DNA from: Aurantiochytrium sp. KH105
Taxonomy: Eukaryota > Sar > Bigyra > Thraustochytrida > Thraustochytriidae
Length of the DNA stretch: 64,000 bases
NCBI GenBank assembly: GCA_003116975.1
Contig: BGKB01000098.1
Span: 124,001-188,000 of the forward strand
Direction of reading: 5' to 3'
This document shows positions 29,685 to 38,602 of this stretch, one piece after another. The position numbers and the translations under genes are program-made. The first letter of the stretch is position 1, and the number at the start of each line of letters is the position of its first letter. The notes under the pieces are model-generated. The model was given only the letters and a program-made list of their open reading frames with translations. It ran no database searches and was not told the DNA's origin.

Positions 29685-32360
29685 ATGGTCAGTGCCAGTG
29701 ACGACGACGACGAAGAAAACTCCAAATCTGGGCAGACGACACAACAGACACGCAAACCCCTTTTGGCGAGTCGGAGCGCCATGTCCGTGCAACCCGTGGA
29801 CGCGAGCGGGGCCGCGGCCTTCGCGCCGTTGCCCTCGTCCCCCGAGTCCGCAGACCTGGAGGCTGCGCGCAGCGCGACACGCCATGCGGATTTCGACAAC
29901 GTTCCGCGGACCGGGTACGGCGACGACGAACAGCGGTACGGCGGCGGCGCAGGACGCGACGCTCGCGCGTGGTGGGACTGGCTGCTCGGCGAAGCCCGCC
30001 GCGAGTATCACGCAGCCGTAGCGACTGGCCGACGACCTCTGTCGAGCGCAGGCGGGTTCTTCGGTGTCGCCACCTCTGCGCAAAACGGCGGCTTCGCAGA
30101 CTACGGAGGCAGCGGCGGCACCGGCGGCGGCGGTAGTTACGTCAACGCCGCAGAAGAGGACGAGGACCTCTGGATTGTGCAAAATAACCTCGACGACTTC
30201 TTTTCGCGCGTGTACAGCTACTACCTGGAGGGCGGCTTTGCATGCATTGTCACAAAGGGTGCAGTCAATATCGTGACACTCGGATTCACAGTCGTCTTTT
30301 CCACCTTTTTGCTCGGATTTATGGACTGGGCCAAGCTGCTCACCTGCAAGGACGAAGACTCGTGTCTTTCCTTTTCAGAGTACATTCGCACGCTCGATTC
30401 GCACGATTCCTTGCTCTTTCGTGTATTCGTAGTACTGTACTGCGTGCTCTTCCTCGTGTACTGGCTCTGGACAGTCGCTTCGTTCGTGCCAAACGTCAAA
30501 CGCAACTGGGAAATTTGTCGTTTCGTTGGTCGGCGTCTTGGCATCCCCACGCGCCAGCTTCAGACCATGGAGTGGCACGAGGTTGTAGATAAAATGATCG
30601 AGGTGCAGGAGCAGGGCATCTACCCCATTCAAATCAACGGCAGCAGCTTCTCGGCCAAGGACGTAGTCACACGAATCATGCGTCGCGAAAACTACATGAT
30701 TGCAATGATCAATGAAGACGTTCTCCCCGTGGGCACGGGTCTCTATGAGCGGGACTCGTGGTTCCTCGGCAAGAACCTCGAGCTCGTCCTTGACCTTGCC
30801 ATTCTCGAGCCCATGTTTGATGACCAACATCGTCTTCGCCGTCACGAAGTTTCGCCAGCTGCTCTGCGGAGACGCTTTCTCGTGTTTGGAGTCGTCTGCC
30901 TCGCACTTGTGCCGTTCTCTATCGGATTCATGTTCATGTACTCGTTCCTCAAATATGCCGAGGAATTTCACTCGAAGCGGAACTATCTTGGCCCACGCAC
31001 TTGGTCTGCCTATGCACTCTGGAAGTTTCGCGAGTTCAATGAGGTCAAGCACCTTTTTGGACGTCGCGCTGCGGCCTCTATGAAGCACGCCGATCTGTAC
31101 ATTCGTCAATTCCCTACGCCCGTGCCCACCGTCTTGGCGGGCGGCGTTTCTTTTGTCGCAGGCGCCTTTGTCGCCGTCCTCATGCTCTTCACGCTAATGG
31201 ATGAGAGCATTCTTTTGCACATCAAGCTCTGGGATCGTGACCTCGTGTGGTACATTGCCATCTTTTCTGGGATTCTCGCCATATCGCGCAGCCTCGTGCC
31301 GCCCGCCGAGGAGCTCGTGTTTTCTCCTGAAAAAGCTATGCGGCGCGTTGTCGCATACACACATTTCCTTCCCGACAAATGGCGGCCCAAGACTCACACA
31401 TACGACGTTCGTGACAGTTTTAGTGATTACTTTCAGTACAAAGCAGTCTTGCTCATGCGCGAGCTCCTCGGTATTCTCACTACGCCCTTTGTCCTTCTCT
31501 TTGTGCTTCCGGAGCGCGCACGTCTCATTAGCGAGTTCATTGAGGCGCGCACCGTCTCTGTTGATGGGCTTGGCGATATCTGTATTTATTCACTCATGGA
31601 CCTCGCCGCTCACGGCGACCCTCGCTACGGATCCGCAGGCAACCGCGTCCAAACGGACTTGGGTCGCTTCGTTCGCGTCGACAGCCGCGCTGCCTCGGAT
31701 GGTAAACTGGAAAAGTCCTGGCTCAACTTTCGCCTCAATTACCCGACGTGGCACGATCCCCAAGCTGTTGACCCGGCCTTGGACGACCGTCTTGCCGCAT
31801 TTCAGCGTGAAATGGTCAACTCCATGAATGCGGAGGCCCAAGAGGCGAGTCAGAACGGTGGCCACGGCGACATGCGGCTGTCTATGGCAAGCGCGCATGC
31901 CCAGGGTGTCGGTTTTGCGCGCGAGGGCACTGGAGGATTCAATCCGCGCCCTTCCTTTGCAAGATCGTCACCGTCGTCCTCGTATGCGTCGCTTTCGAAA
32001 CAGTCCTCGGGTCGTCAAGTTGCAGCAGACCACGATTACTTTGCGACGGCAGAGATGGCCATGGCACCTCTCGACACTTTTCGGTATCCCAGTGCGGAGA
32101 ACTACTTTTACTGGCTCGAAGAGTACCGAGAGGATCAGGTACGAGGTCAACCACCTGTGGAATACTCTCAGGTCCCAGGTACAGGCGGTCGTCCAGGCAC
32201 AGGCGGTCGTCCAGACACAGGCGGTCGTCCAGGCACAGGCGGTCGCATGGCAATGAGAGACGAAGGGGAAGAGGGAGAGGGTCTTTTGGGTTCTCAAGAC
32301 GCCTCGCAGTCGCGTGCATCTCAATCAAGGCGCGGTTTGCAGGCTTTAGAAATGACCTAG
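29685..32360 (+). CDS. ATG9: Autophagy-related protein 9 (ATG9), lipid scramblase
   Basis: The protein has 891 residues. The family signature is complete: NLDDFFSRVYSYYLEGGFAC before TM1 (about 182-212), TM2 (~240-266), TM at ~396-420, TM at ~482-510, a membrane re-entrant region (~520-545), and a final hydrophobic region with ELLGILTTPFVLLFVLPERA (~592-612). The ATG9-specific HGDPRYG motif follows. ATG9 is the trimeric scramblase on Golgi-derived vesicles that seeds the autophagosome membrane. The N-terminal ~160 residues are acidic and Gly-rich. The tail is Ser-rich and ends in GTGGRP/DTGGRP repeats. The start at 29685 is the first ATG after an upstream CTG run. Confidence 0.93.
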   Translation: MVSASDDDDEENSKSGQTTQQTRKPLLASRSAMSVQPVDASGAAAFAPLPSSPESADLEAARSATRHADFDNVPRTGYGDDEQRYGGGAGRDARAWWDWLLGEARREYHAAVATGRRPLSSAGGFFGVATSAQNGGFADYGGSGGTGGGGSYVNAAEEDEDLWIVQNNLDDFFSRVYSYYLEGGFACIVTKGAVNIVTLGFTVVFSTFLLGFMDWAKLLTCKDEDSCLSFSEYIRTLDSHDSLLFRVFVVLYCVLFLVYWLWTVASFVPNVKRNWEICRFVGRRLGIPTRQLQTMEWHEVVDKMIEVQEQGIYPIQINGSSFSAKDVVTRIMRRENYMIAMINEDVLPVGTGLYERDSWFLGKNLELVLDLAILEPMFDDQHRLRRHEVSPAALRRRFLVFGVVCLALVPFSIGFMFMYSFLKYAEEFHSKRNYLGPRTWSAYALWKFREFNEVKHLFGRRAAASMKHADLYIRQFPTPVPTVLAGGVSFVAGAFVAVLMLFTLMDESILLHIKLWDRDLVWYIAIFSGILAISRSLVPPAEELVFSPEKAMRRVVAYTHFLPDKWRPKTHTYDVRDSFSDYFQYKAVLLMRELLGILTTPFVLLFVLPERARLISEFIEARTVSVDGLGDICIYSLMDLAAHGDPRYGSAGNRVQTDLGRFVRVDSRAASDGKLEKSWLNFRLNYPTWHDPQAVDPALDDRLAAFQREMVNSMNAEAQEASQNGGHGDMRLSMASAHAQGVGFAREGTGGFNPRPSFARSSPSSSYASLSKQSSGRQVAADHDYFATAEMAMAPLDTFRYPSAENYFYWLEEYREDQVRGQPPVEYSQVPGTGGRPGTGGRPDTGGRPGTGGRMAMRDEGEEGEGLLGSQDASQSRASQSRRGLQALEMT
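32168..32246 (+). repeat. 15-bp in-frame repeats in ATG9 tail
   Basis: Four units of a 15-bp repeat encode GTGGRP, GTGGRP, DTGGRP and GTGGRM near the C-terminus, a Gly/Arg-rich disordered segment. Confidence 0.9.
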
Positions 32361-32867
32361 CATAGACACACCTGTAATGAATCGACTACCTACCTGCACG
32401 CTTGGCGCGTGCAAACTACCTTTTTTCCCAACAAAAAGCGACGAAAAGAGCAACTTTCATTCGCTTTTTGGAAAGGAACCCGTGTGATCTTGGCCATGCA
32501 TTGCAACATCACGAGCGAGTAAATGGTCTTGTTCCTGCCAAATAAAACGTATACTACCACCCGTCCGCATCCAGCACGAGTGCTGCAGATCGAGCGCGGC
32601 TCTCATTCTATCAGAGGCGTTCTTCTTAGGTCTTTGGGCTTCATACCACCAGGAGCTCAGAAGAGCTGGCAGAACCCGAACACGCTCGGTCGGTCTCCGT
32701 CCCTCGTCCGCCAGCCCCGCGCTGCGTGCGTGCGCTCCCCGCTCGCGGTCCCCCGCGCGGGCGTGCGCTGGCCTGCACGTGCCGCACGCGCTTGCAACAA
32801 GAGGAAGAGGAAGGTACCATACATACACCGGCAAAGCTGCCGAGCGAGACATCGAGGCGAAAGAAAG
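32361..32867. other. Intergenic region, no supported gene
   Basis: This 507 bp lies between ATG9 and the START-domain gene, both on plus. The left half is AT-rich (3' UTR) and the right half GC-rich (leader). The frame of the downstream gene is open to 32523 but the translation is Arg-rich and unlike the family. Confidence 0.55.
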
Positions 32868-33995
32868 ATGGGCATCTTCTCCTGGTGGCGAGGCGCCGAC
32901 TACGCGCAGGAGCGCGAGGAAGCACGAAAGTCCGTGAGCCATGCCAAGCTCGCCTTTCAGCGCGCCAAGCGGTCCGCCATGGAGCGAGTCAATGAGTTTG
33001 CGAGAGACCCGGACGGCGACTTGGAGAGCTTTGGGAAAGTCACTCAGCTCACAGGCTCGACGGCATGGTACCAATTTTGGGAGCGCAGCAAGGGCATCCC
33101 GTCCGAGCTTGAGCTGTACTCTGGCGAAACCATGCCATGGAAAGAAGTCGCTTCCTCGAGTTTAGCCGAGGTTTTTGCTGCAGCATCCGATGATCTCACG
33201 TCCACAGACGCGACCGGCAATGATGATCTTGATGGAGGTGATGATGATGTTGAGAATGATGATGATGAGGAGAATGCCGATGACGCTGCCGACAACACGA
33301 CGACCAATGCGGAGGAGACCAAGGATGCGCAGACCTGGTCAGCGCCGAAAAAGGTATTTTGGATTGGCGATGTCCTCGGGTCCTCAAATACCTCGCGGTC
33401 GACGCGTAGTGTGCCATACGTGCGCGTGCAAGCGAGGCTCGATGTGCCAGCCCGTGTGCTTTTGCTGACCCAGATCCGCGCAAGTCTTGCAGGAGAGAGC
33501 GATCCGTATCTGGTCTACGCCCGTGAGCATTATCGCTTTCGCGGCGATCAGACCATCTTACTTCATTCCATTCGCGACGGTCCGGCACTTTGTGCGTCGC
33601 GCGACTTTGCTGAGCTACTCGCCTGGGAAGAACGTGCTGACGGCACGATCGTGGTCGCAGCCGTATCCATTGTAAATGTGGTGCCTCGTAAATCCATTCC
33701 AGGTGTCGTTCGCGCGCAAACGCGCATTCGAGGTATGGTCATTCGTCCTTTGGTGGAGGAGAAGCGCACCTTGTTGGGGGGCAAGTCGATTCACTCGATT
33801 TGCGATGTCGTGGCCGTGAGCAGCGTCGACCCTCGCGGCTGGGCTCCTCGTTGGCTTTGGAACGCTTCGCCGCGTAAGACGCTTGCGAACCAGCTTCTTG
33901 GCGCCGAGCGCGTCGCCAAGCGTCTCGTCAAGGAGCACCAAGCGGACCAGCTCGTGCGTCAGCATGTTCGCAACCAGATTTTCGAAGAGGTGTGA
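32868..33995 (+). CDS. START-domain lipid-binding protein
   Basis: The product has 375 residues, starting MGIFSWWRGADY. The C-terminal ~230 residues read as a StAR-related lipid transfer (START) domain. A beta block (VPYVRVQARLDVPARVLLLT) is followed by the typical order DGTIVVAAVSIVNVVPRK, then GVVRAQTRIRGMVIRPL, then SICDVVAVSSVDPRGWAPRW, then the C-terminal helix. The DPRGWAPRWLWN stretch corresponds to the D-x-G-x-(L/I)-P-x-W motif of START proteins. A ~45-residue acidic Asp-rich insert (DDDVENDDDEENADD) splits the N-terminal part. A cytosolic lipid-transfer or lipid-sensing role is likely; the ligand is unknown. No membrane anchor is present. Confidence 0.72.
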   Translation: MGIFSWWRGADYAQEREEARKSVSHAKLAFQRAKRSAMERVNEFARDPDGDLESFGKVTQLTGSTAWYQFWERSKGIPSELELYSGETMPWKEVASSSLAEVFAAASDDLTSTDATGNDDLDGGDDDVENDDDEENADDAADNTTTNAEETKDAQTWSAPKKVFWIGDVLGSSNTSRSTRSVPYVRVQARLDVPARVLLLTQIRASLAGESDPYLVYAREHYRFRGDQTILLHSIRDGPALCASRDFAELLAWEERADGTIVVAAVSIVNVVPRKSIPGVVRAQTRIRGMVIRPLVEEKRTLLGGKSIHSICDVVAVSSVDPRGWAPRWLWNASPRKTLANQLLGAERVAKRLVKEHQADQLVRQHVRNQIFEEV

Positions 33996-34905
33996 TGTGA
34001 CTGGTGCGTCTCCATCTGCTGCGATCCGTCGCTCTGGTTCTTGTCCATAGCTAGCTAGCGAGCAAGCAAGCAAGCAAGCTCGCTAGCTAGCTAGCTACGT
34101 GGGTCTCCTTCGCCGACACCACTTGACTTTGCACTATCCGTAAACATAAATCCAATCACATCTTCTCCCCTCACGTGACCCAACGAAACAATACTCATCT
34201 CCACCTTCGTCGCCGCTGACGAGGACCACTCGCGCTCTCCCCTTCGCCGCACCTGAAGGAGCGGAACATCGCCCCCCGTTCGCCCCATATCCACCCTAAC
34301 ATAACATAGGACATAGCGCCCGCCCCGGCATCCATCATCCGCTGCTCCATCTCCCCTGCTCTTCTTCCCTTACTCCCTCCGCTTTGCTTTCCTCCCGCGC
34401 AGCCCGGATTTCCCGGCCGACAGAAAGAAAGAAGGCAGGAAAGAAACCAGGCTTGGCGCCACGCCGCGGCGGCCCAGGCGCAAAGCAAGCACGCAACCGG
34501 GCAGGCCGCACGCCGCGCAGAGAGACGCCTCGCGCAGCGCAGCGCAGCGCAGAGCAGCGCGCAGCGGCGCAGCAGCGCAGCGCCGCGCAGCGCAGCGGCG
34601 GCAACGAGCGGCAGCGCCGGAGGCGATCGATCGCGCAGGGCAGAGCGGACCGAGCGGCGACGTCTTGGCGGAGCAGGTGGACCTGGACCCGGACCCGGAC
34701 CCGGAGCCCGTGCGCGAGGAGGACCGCGGCAGCGCAGGGCAGAGCGCGGCGGAGCAGAGCCGAGACGCGGCGAGCGGCGTGGCGGCGCGGCGCGGAGCGG
34801 AGGCGCGGGAGCAGCGAGCCGGGCTCGCGGAGGAGAAGCAGAAGAGAAGCGCTCGGGGAGAGCAAGACACAGCGGAGCGCCCGTGGCGGACGAAGCGCGG
34901 GGAGG
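33996..34905. other. Intergenic region, GC-rich leader of PMP24-like gene
   Basis: This 0.9 kb starts with the hairpin. It continues with AG-CGC-type imperfect repeats (about 34535-34615, GCGCAGCGCAGC) and CCGGAC repeats (about 34685-34705). Several frames are open across it, including the one that continues into the PMP24-like gene, but they encode only Arg/Ala/Gly-rich sequence. Confidence 0.55.
34048..34093 (+). terminator. Perfect 16-bp hairpin 53 nt after the START-gene stop codon
   Basis: Left arm 34048-34063 (TAGCTAGCTAGCGAGC) and right arm 34078-34093 are exact reverse complements, separated by a 14-nt loop of CAAG-type repeats. In the START transcript this would be a very stable 3' UTR stem. 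It may mark 3'-end processing or simply be a CTAG-type repeat. Confidence 0.8.
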
Positions 34906-35604
34906 ATGGTGGCGGCGTCGGCGATGGACGAGGAGGTGAAGATCGCGGTGCTGAGCGTGTGGAGGGCGTTCAGGAACGGGCTGTTCTACGGGACGAAGAT
35001 CCGGCTCGTGCACGCAGGCGTCATGACGCTGCTGTTCCGCAGGAACTCGGACATCAAGAAGATGCTCGACCCCGTGGCGCGCATGACGTACGAGCACTCG
35101 CGGAACCTGGCCATGTTCGCGGGCTTTTACAAGCTCTTCCTGGCCGTCTCGCGCCTGATCCGTCTCCGCCTCGGCGACCGCCTCGAGACGCCCCCGGGCG
35201 TCCCCACGAGCCAGCTCGAGACCATCTTGGCCGCGGGGCTCACGGCCAACCTGGTCTGGGCAAGGTACTCGTCGGTGAACTCCCAGATTGTAATGTATCT
35301 GCTCAGCCGCGTCATCTTCGCGTTCTGCCACCTTCTCGCCAAGCGCGAGATCCAGCCCTTTGCCTCCATTTCCTTTAGTCAGGCATATCCATGGCTGGCC
35401 ACCAGCGTCTGGGCCTCGGTGCTCTGGCTCTACGAGTACCACCCGGAGACGCTTCAGGTGAGCCTCTTTTCCTCGATGGACTTTTTGTACCATCAAACCA
35501 ACGAGTGGAGCACTGCCGAAGACTTTCTCCCCAGCCCAGCCACGGCGGGCGTCTTTGTGTACCTGGTCCTTCGCGCCCGGCAGATTGCTGCTGGCGGAAA
35601 GTAA
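34906..35604 (+). CDS. PXMP4: Peroxisomal membrane protein 4 (PMP24/PXMP4) homologue
   Basis: From MVAASAMDEEV the frame gives 232 residues, close to the ~210 of animal PMP24. Conserved blocks are FRNGLFYGTKIRLVHAGVMT, RMTYEHSRNLAMFAGFYK, the NSQIVMYLLSRVIFAFCHL segment, and a C-terminal VLWLYEYHPETLQVSLFSSM followed by FLYHQTNEW. These are diagnostic of the PMP24 branch of the Tim17/Tim22/Tim23/PMP24 family, integral membrane proteins of peroxisomes. Their molecular activity is not settled. A second in-frame ATG at 34924 is also possible. The sequence before 34906 is Arg-rich and not part of the family. Confidence 0.88.
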   Translation: MVAASAMDEEVKIAVLSVWRAFRNGLFYGTKIRLVHAGVMTLLFRRNSDIKKMLDPVARMTYEHSRNLAMFAGFYKLFLAVSRLIRLRLGDRLETPPGVPTSQLETILAAGLTANLVWARYSSVNSQIVMYLLSRVIFAFCHLLAKREIQPFASISFSQAYPWLATSVWASVLWLYEYHPETLQVSLFSSMDFLYHQTNEWSTAEDFLPSPATAGVFVYLVLRARQIAAGGK

Positions 35605-36069
35605 CACTATATTTTTTTTCCCTTTATCCCTCTACGTTGACGTATCAGAAACTGTGACCAAGAAGAAGAAGAACAAGAAGTTGCAGCAAAAGAAAAGAAA
35701 AGAGAAAGAATGGAAACATTGGAAGAATTTGCTCTCATTCTAAACTTTTCCGCACTTCCGTGAACGATATCCATCCAGCAGGAGTCCGTTCATCTTTTCA
35801 TCTGCCAGTCTCGCAGTGACAGCCCATTGTCTTATCGCTTTTCCAAAAGTCAAGAACGCATTCTGGCTGACAGAACCTATTCAGGCTGACAAACTTCATC
35901 AAATTTCACATACATGTATTGTAATTCACGGTAAAGGGCGTAGTTTCTATCATCGCGGAAGTCACCAATTCGAGCTACTGTTTTTTTGACAGTGCACATG
36001 CCAAAGGTATTTTCTGTCCCTCTGCCTCTCCGTTCAGCCGTTTTTCGTCACCCTGCCATTGTTTTGTTT
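35605..36069. other. Convergent intergenic region, nothing recognised
   Basis: This 465 bp of AT-richer DNA lies between the stop codons of PXMP4 (plus) and the Na+/H+ exchanger (minus). It contains an AAGAAGAAG/AAAAGAAAAG purine tract (about 35660-35710). No credible frame. Confidence 0.6.
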
Positions 36070-37863
36070 TTAGATGTGTGCAAGGTCCTCGTGAGCGTCA
36101 ATTTCCAGCTCTGAAATGTCGCGCACGGTGTTGCTTCGCTGATTGTCACTGTCACTCTGCCGAATAAGCACGGGTCTCAAGAAACGATTTTCAAAGCGTT
36201 CCCAGCGCGAAGCGATGCCCGTCGACTCATCCTGAGATGCAGAAACCCTTGCTGCCTCCGCAAACGGATTCTGCGCCGCTTCGCCCGATGATGCTGCCGT
36301 GCTTGACGACGTCGTTGCAGACAGATCGGCAAGTTCTACTTCCGCCAAATCACCGCCCTCCCTGGTCGCGCCATTGTTTGCAGTAAAAGAGTCCACTTTG
36401 GGAAACGATGGGCTCGCCTGGTTGATGAGTTGGTGCTCGTCTGCGTAAGGGGACGGAATCGGAGATGGTGCAGATCTGTCGACGAGATCGAGACGGTTTG
36501 ACAGCATTTTCACGCTTCCGCCAAAGAGGAAAACCGTCACAAAGACGATTATCGTTGTGGCAGCCTCAAAGACCTGCCCCGTACTTTCACGCGAAAGCGT
36601 GTTCGAGGAACTCGCGGCGAGCGCAAAGGCCATGCCTCCGCGGAGGCCAGAGAACCAAACCATGAACATTTCTGCGCACGAGATGCGCTGTGAGCGCGGG
36701 CGAAAAATGTTCCCGATCGTGCAAAGTGGAATGATGGCTGCAAAGCGAGCCACGAGACATGCAAGCACCGCAACGAATCCGTAAATGATGGAACCCGTGT
36801 TCCACGTCCCGTCACCCGTGAACACGGCCATCCCAAGGTAGATAAAGACAAAGGTCTCGGCCATGTGCGCCAGGAGATGGAAAATCTCTGCCACAAACTT
36901 GGCGGCCTCGGTGCTCAGGTTGTGCCGTGTAAAGGAGGCCATGAAAATGGCCGTAAAGAGCATGCTGACGATACCAGAAATGTTCACGCCCTGTGCTAGC
37001 GTGTATGACAGATAGGGCACCGTGACGGCAACGGTGCACTCGAGCTCACGCAGCTCCACCTCCCAAAGCCGGAGCCACTTGAAGAGGATGGCACTGCCGA
37101 TGCCAATGGCAATGCCCAAGAAGGCTGAGCCAAAGAGGTTGATGGCGAATTCAGCCACGGCGCTCAACACAGGGGCCGTAGCGTCTTCATCGAGCGCCTT
37201 GTCCTCAAAGAGAACCAGTGTTCTGTAGAGGACGATGGCGACAGCATCGTTGAGCACGCTCTCGCCAAAGACGAGAATGTGAAGCGCTGGTTTCACACCA
37301 ATGCTCTGAAACACGCTAATCACTGTAACAGGGTCTGTGGCAGAGATGATGGCACCAAACACGAGACTTTCGATCCACGTTGTCTGGTACATGGAGCCGG
37401 CCGCGGACGAGGATGTGGCATACATGCAGATGCCGACCACAAAGGTGGAGATGATTGTTCCCGCGACAGCGAGGGCGAGAATGACAAAGAAGTTGCCGAT
37501 GAACATATCCCTGCGCACCGTGAAGCCCGAGTCAAAGATGATCGGGGGCAGGAGCACAATAAAGAAGAGATTTTCGTCAAATTCTGTGAGTTTGCCGACG
37601 GCTGTGAGGATGCCGCCGTGTTCACTGGCCTTGATGATGGCGCCGATGGCCATACCCAGCAAGAGCAGCAGGCCCGCCTCCGGCACCAGCGACTGGTTCA
37701 GCTTGCGCGACAGGTACAGGAGCAGCTGCGACATGAGCAGGGTCGCCATGAACACGACCAGGACGAGGAACTCCACCTCCTCCTGCTCCTCCTCGACCTC
37801 GACCACGCTCACGTTTCCGGCGCCGGCGCGCATTGCCGCCGCCGCCATCACGTCCGTCGCCAT
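36070..37863 (-). CDS. Sodium/proton exchanger (NHE, CPA1 family)
   Basis: The protein has 597 residues with about 12 membrane segments in the first ~430. The amiloride-site block FFIVLLPPIIFDSG is present. The transport motifs are SATDPVTVISVF (D177) and FGESVLNDAVAIVLY (N205-D206), the acidic pair used for electroneutral Na+/H+ exchange. The conserved WFSGLRGGMAFALA segment is also there. The short cytoplasmic tail (~150 residues) is Ser/Thr-rich. Its length and the ESVLNDAVAIVLY form look like the endomembrane NHE6/8-type exchangers, which regulate Golgi or endosome pH, but subfamily placement is by eye. It could also supply salt tolerance at the plasma membrane. Confidence 0.9.
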   Translation of the reverse strand: MATDVMAAAAMRAGAGNVSVVEVEEEQEEVEFLVLVVFMATLLMSQLLLYLSRKLNQSLVPEAGLLLLLGMAIGAIIKASEHGGILTAVGKLTEFDENLFFIVLLPPIIFDSGFTVRRDMFIGNFFVILALAVAGTIISTFVVGICMYATSSSAAGSMYQTTWIESLVFGAIISATDPVTVISVFQSIGVKPALHILVFGESVLNDAVAIVLYRTLVLFEDKALDEDATAPVLSAVAEFAINLFGSAFLGIAIGIGSAILFKWLRLWEVELRELECTVAVTVPYLSYTLAQGVNISGIVSMLFTAIFMASFTRHNLSTEAAKFVAEIFHLLAHMAETFVFIYLGMAVFTGDGTWNTGSIIYGFVAVLACLVARFAAIIPLCTIGNIFRPRSQRISCAEMFMVWFSGLRGGMAFALAASSSNTLSRESTGQVFEAATTIIVFVTVFLFGGSVKMLSNRLDLVDRSAPSPIPSPYADEHQLINQASPSFPKVDSFTANNGATREGGDLAEVELADLSATTSSSTAASSGEAAQNPFAEAARVSASQDESTGIASRWERFENRFLRPVLIRQSDSDNQRSNTVRDISELEIDAHEDLAHI

Positions 37864-38602
37864 GTCCCTTCCCCGCCGAGCCCTGCCTCGCCTCCACGCT
37901 CGCCGTCTCGACGCGGGACACTCAACCGTTCAACCTTCATTGACTGACTGCTCGGTCGAGTGCGTCGAGAGCTGCTGCACTGCTGCTACTAGTAGTACTA
38001 CAGAGGAGGCAGGCTCGGCTGGCTTCCTCATCTATCTTACTACTACATAGGTAGCACAAGCCCAGGAGTCGACGAGCGGGGAGATGGGCACGGGGACGGC
38101 GAGCGCTGACATCGCTGGCCCGATGGGGTGAGATGGGAATGGAGTGTGCGGAAAGGAAAGGCCAACGCATTGGCGGAACGAGATGAATCAGAGTCGAAGG
38201 AGACGAGCGATGAGGCGGGCAAAGAAGAACGAAGAGCGCGCAAACGTGGGGAACGAAATGCGAAAAGTGGCAATTCCAACCAATTTGCTAACGTTGCGTT
38301 GCGCTGGAGAAATGCAAAAACGAAAGGGAATGTGACAAGACAGATGACTGTTGTGATAGTTATATCTAGCAAAAAATCGCACCCATTCTCTGCACCGCAC
38401 AGAGTATGTGAATGGATTTGCCTTTTGTGCGCGGCGAAGCTGTCGCTCGGCGCTCGAGGTGCTAAGTCGAGCGGGCGTCGCCGCTGGCGCTGTTGATGAT
38501 AACGTAGCCGATAAGCGCCAGTCAGTGCGTGACTGGCGCGGGGTTCGAAGACGAAGAAGAAGAGGAAGATGAAGAAGATGAAGAGAAAGAAATTGGCAAC
38601 AT
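37864..38602. other. Intergenic region between NHE and fumarase genes
   Basis: This 739 bp holds the promoter of the NHE gene and the 3' UTR of fumarase, both on minus. A strong hairpin (38515-38539) lies in the fumarase 3' UTR. Frames here give no recognisable protein. Confidence 0.6.
38484..38539 (-). promoter_or_regulatory. Hairpin with alternative pairing partner in fumarase 3' UTR
   Basis: GCGCCAGTCA (38515-38524) and TGACTGGCGC (38530-38539) are exact reverse complements with a 5-nt loop. A third copy of the arm, CTGGCGC at 38484-38490, can also pair with 38515-38521. Two mutually exclusive stems are thus possible. On the fumarase strand the element begins 64 nt after the stop codon. 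Its role is unknown. Confidence 0.6.

Noticed and set aside
38515..38539. Iron-responsive-element-like CAGTGC in the plus-strand version of the fumarase 3' hairpin
   Set aside because: The CAGTGC is antisense to the fumarase mRNA, is partly inside the stem rather than the loop, and lacks the bulged C. It is not an IRE.
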